The notes under the pieces: model-generated
The model's input: the letters and a program-made list of their open reading frames with translations, nothing else
The model's database searches: none
Told to the model about the DNA's origin: nothing
Translations under genes and position numbers: made by a program
In this document: positions 62,503 to 64,000 of the stretch, piece after piece
Layout of the letters: each line of letters opens with the position of its first letter
Numbering within the stretch: the stretch's first letter is position 1
Assembly: GCA_003576535.1 (NCBI GenBank)
Contig: QXCQ01000132.1
Span: 130,280 to 194,279, forward strand
DNA: 64,000 nt
Reading direction: 5' to 3'
DNA from: Nakamurella silvestris
GTDB lineage: Bacteria; Actinomycetota; Actinomycetes; Mycobacteriales; Nakamurellaceae

Positions 62503-63441
62503 GTGGCTCGGTCTCGCAAAGTACGGCAGCTCACCCTGGTGGGCGGCCTGGCTGGCGCGTCGCTACTGCTCAGCGGCTGTTCGATGGCATCACTGCCACG
62601 TTTCGGCTGGCCGGAGGGCAAGACCCTTCAGGGTGAGCGGATGCAGTGGTTCTGGTCGGCGACCTTCATCGCCGCCCTGGTCGTCGGTGTCCTGGTGTGG
62701 GGCTTGATGTTCTGGTCGTTCGCGGTCTACCGCAAGCGCAAGGGCAGCCCCCTGTACCCGAAGCAGACCAAGGAGAACCTGCCCTTGGAACTGGTCTACA
62801 CCGCGATCCCGCTGGTCATGGTGGCTGTGCTGTTCTACTTCACGGTCACCACGGAGAACTACGTTCTCAAGCGCAAGGAAAACCCGGACGTGACGGTTGC
62901 CGTCACCGCGTTCAAGTGGAACTGGGACTTCGCCTACGAGGGCAGCAAGAACGCCGAAGGCGAAGAGGTCCACACCGTCGGCACCACCGACGAGATCCCG
63001 TTGCTGGTGCTGCCCGTCGGCAAGACGATCGAGTACCACCTGCAGTCCAAGGACGTCATCCACTCCTTCTGGGTGCCGGACTTCCTGTTCAAGCGTGACG
63101 TCTTCCCGTTCCCCGACGCCAACCAGGTCGACAACGGCGACAAGTTCCAGAACGAGATCACCGAGGCCGGTGCCATGGTCGGCCGTTGTGCCGAATTGTG
63201 TGGCCAGTACCACTCGATGATGCAGTTCGAGGTCCGTGCCCTGCCGGCCGATCTCTTCGCCCAGTACATGGATCTGCGCCAGACGAAGAACCCGGCGACG
63301 GGTGTCTCCTACACGGCAGCGGCCGCATTGACAGAGATGAACTGCGGGGAGCTGTGCGCCCCGCAGGCGACCACCACCTACCCGATGGACACCAAGCGTG
63401 AGTCCAAGTCGGAGATCCTGCGCGAAGGAGGGGCCAACTGA
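62503..63441 (+). CDS. ctaC: cytochrome c oxidase subunit II
   Basis: 312 aa from GTG 62503, RBS AGGAAAGG. Lipoprotein-type signal (SLLLSGCS, lipid Cys26), two membrane helices (about 48-70 FWSATFIAALVVGVLVWGLM and 88-110 YTAIPLVMVAVLFYFTV) and the CuA cupredoxin domain: His187 (HSFWVPDFLF), then Cys229, Cys233, His237 and Met240 in RCAELCGQYHSMM. It takes electrons from cytochrome bcc/c to the aa3 oxidase. A ~45-residue C-terminal extension carries two extra Cys (MNCGELC). Its stop shares a base with ctaF. Confidence 0.96.
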   Translation: MARSRKVRQLTLVGGLAGASLLLSGCSMASLPRFGWPEGKTLQGERMQWFWSATFIAALVVGVLVWGLMFWSFAVYRKRKGSPLYPKQTKENLPLELVYTAIPLVMVAVLFYFTVTTENYVLKRKENPDVTVAVTAFKWNWDFAYEGSKNAEGEEVHTVGTTDEIPLLVLPVGKTIEYHLQSKDVIHSFWVPDFLFKRDVFPFPDANQVDNGDKFQNEITEAGAMVGRCAELCGQYHSMMQFEVRALPADLFAQYMDLRQTKNPATGVSYTAAAALTEMNCGELCAPQATTTYPMDTKRESKSEILREGGAN

Positions 63442-63848
63442 TGAAAATCGAAGCCAAGATGTTTATGTACCTGACCGGTTTCTTCTTCGTCATCGGGGTC
63501 ATCTACCTGCTGCTCAACGGTGACGACGAGCCGGTCGGTTCGGTCGCCATCCTGCTGACCGGTGGGTTGACGTTGATCGTCGGCACCTTCCTGTCCTTCT
63601 CCGGCCGCCGTCTGCAGACCGTCCGTCCCGAGGACGACGAGGAGGCCGAGGTCTCCGACGGCGCCGGCGATCTCGGGTTCTTCTCCCCGGGTTCCTACTG
63701 GCCCGTGACGATGGCCTTCACCGCTGCGGTGTTCGCCATCGCGACGGCCTTCCTGCTGGTCTGGCTGATGGTGATCGCCGCGGCGTTCCTGATCATGTCG
63801 ATCTGTGGCCTGCTCTTCGAGTACCAGCGGGCACACGTCCAGCACTGA
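63441..63848 (+). CDS. ctaF: cytochrome c oxidase subunit IV (actinobacterial CtaF)
   Basis: 135 aa. Four membrane helices: about 8-26 (FMYLTGFFFVIGVIYLLL), 33-53, 84-105 (WPVTMAFTAAVFAIATAFLLV) and 108-127. An acidic loop (about 62-80) separates the pairs, and FFSPGSYWP is the family motif. Part of the actinobacterial aa3 oxidase and of the bcc-aa3 supercomplex. One-base overlap with ctaC (TGATG). A hairpin follows the stop. Confidence 0.94.
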   Translation: MKIEAKMFMYLTGFFFVIGVIYLLLNGDDEPVGSVAILLTGGLTLIVGTFLSFSGRRLQTVRPEDDEEAEVSDGAGDLGFFSPGSYWPVTMAFTAAVFAIATAFLLVWLMVIAAAFLIMSICGLLFEYQRAHVQH

Positions 63849-63867
63849 TCCTTCGCACAGTTACACG

Positions 63868-63900
63868 ATCGCCCGTCACCGGTTTCCGGTGGCGGGCGAT
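63868..63900 (+). terminator. terminator of the ctaC-ctaF operon
   Basis: Arms ATCGCCCGTCACCGG and near complement (one G-U pair), loop TTT, followed by TCTGCGT. It starts 19 nt after the ctaF stop. Confidence 0.75.
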
Positions 63901-63936
63901 TCTGCGTGTGGGGGAGCCGCGGGGTGGGACTTGCAC

Positions 63937-64000
63937 GGGGTGCCCCGCTGACCGTGCTGGGGTGCCCTGCTGGTCGTGCTGGGTGCCCTGCTGGTCGTGC
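63937..64000. repeat. 22-bp tandem repeat running off the window
   Basis: Two 22-bp units and most of a third (core GGGTGCCCTGCTGGTCGTGCT; the first unit has four changes). No coding frame is convincing. The array continues past the right edge. Confidence 0.85.

Noticed and set aside
60177..62636. 819-codon plus-strand frame opposite asnB
   Set aside because: Antisense shadow; asnB on the minus strand has all catalytic motifs.
1..64000. CRISPR arrays, tRNA or rRNA genes, insertion sequences, prophage
   Set aside because: No regular spaced direct repeats, cloverleaf sequences, transposase or phage genes were seen; the dispersed repeats are palindromes at gene ends, not spacer arrays.

Overview
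The window is a high-GC chromosomal segment from an actinobacterium. Three observations support this. Gene order matches blocks of the Mycobacterium tuberculosis chromosome: alaS-ruvX-mltG-aroE-prepilin peptidase; ptpA-SURF1; nif3-zinc ribbon-histidine phosphatase; glnA2; hesB, adoK, asnB, ctaC-ctaF. Many genes start with GTG, and at least nine look leaderless, with a TANNNT -10 box 6-7 nt before the start codon. F420-type and LLM-type oxidoreductases are present. The genus is not certain; a Nakamurella-like or related deep actinobacterial lineage is a guess from overall feel only.

Layout. 1-7050: a three-gene amidoligase-type operon (transglutaminase-DUF2126, circularly permuted ATP-grasp fused to alpha-E, second transglutaminase). 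7.3-8.6 kb: sigma factor coupled to a membrane partner. 8.8-11.6 kb: metallopeptidase and aldehyde dehydrogenase. 11.6-15.7 kb (minus): RCC1/SLH surface protein and an ABC exporter. 15.9-17 kb: a decayed sigma gene still coupled to a second membrane partner. 17-20.7 kb: VOC protein, rarA, quinone oxidoreductase, GNAT. 20.8-27.8 kb: the alaS cluster. 27.9-30.1 kb (minus): phosphodiesterase, HAD phosphatase, double-HTH regulator. 30.1-31.2 kb: a one-kilobase non-coding stretch. 31.2-35.8 kb: a giant secreted SpaA/VaFE repeat protein without a sortase signal. 36.5-39.5 kb (minus): LLM oxidoreductase, def, SURF1, ptpA. 39.6-46.2 kb: nif3 group, anion permease, rnpB (RNase P RNA), RNB nuclease. 46.3-53.1 kb: nadE, a secreted TAP-type peptidase, and an ATP-grasp/two-esterase operon. 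53.2-63.9 kb: glnA2, DUF3043, hesB, adoK, a MarR-controlled LLM/reductase pair, asnB, ctaC-ctaF.

The most unusual layer is non-coding. At least five sequence families of long, near-perfect palindromes (about 47-76 bp) sit between genes. Every copy lies downstream of a stop codon and none lies in a divergent promoter region. Some families recur (five full copies of one, four of another, two of a third) and their stems vary by compensating changes on both arms. They look like dispersed, mostly bidirectional terminators or REP-like elements. No CRISPR array, tRNA, rRNA, insertion sequence or prophage was seen.
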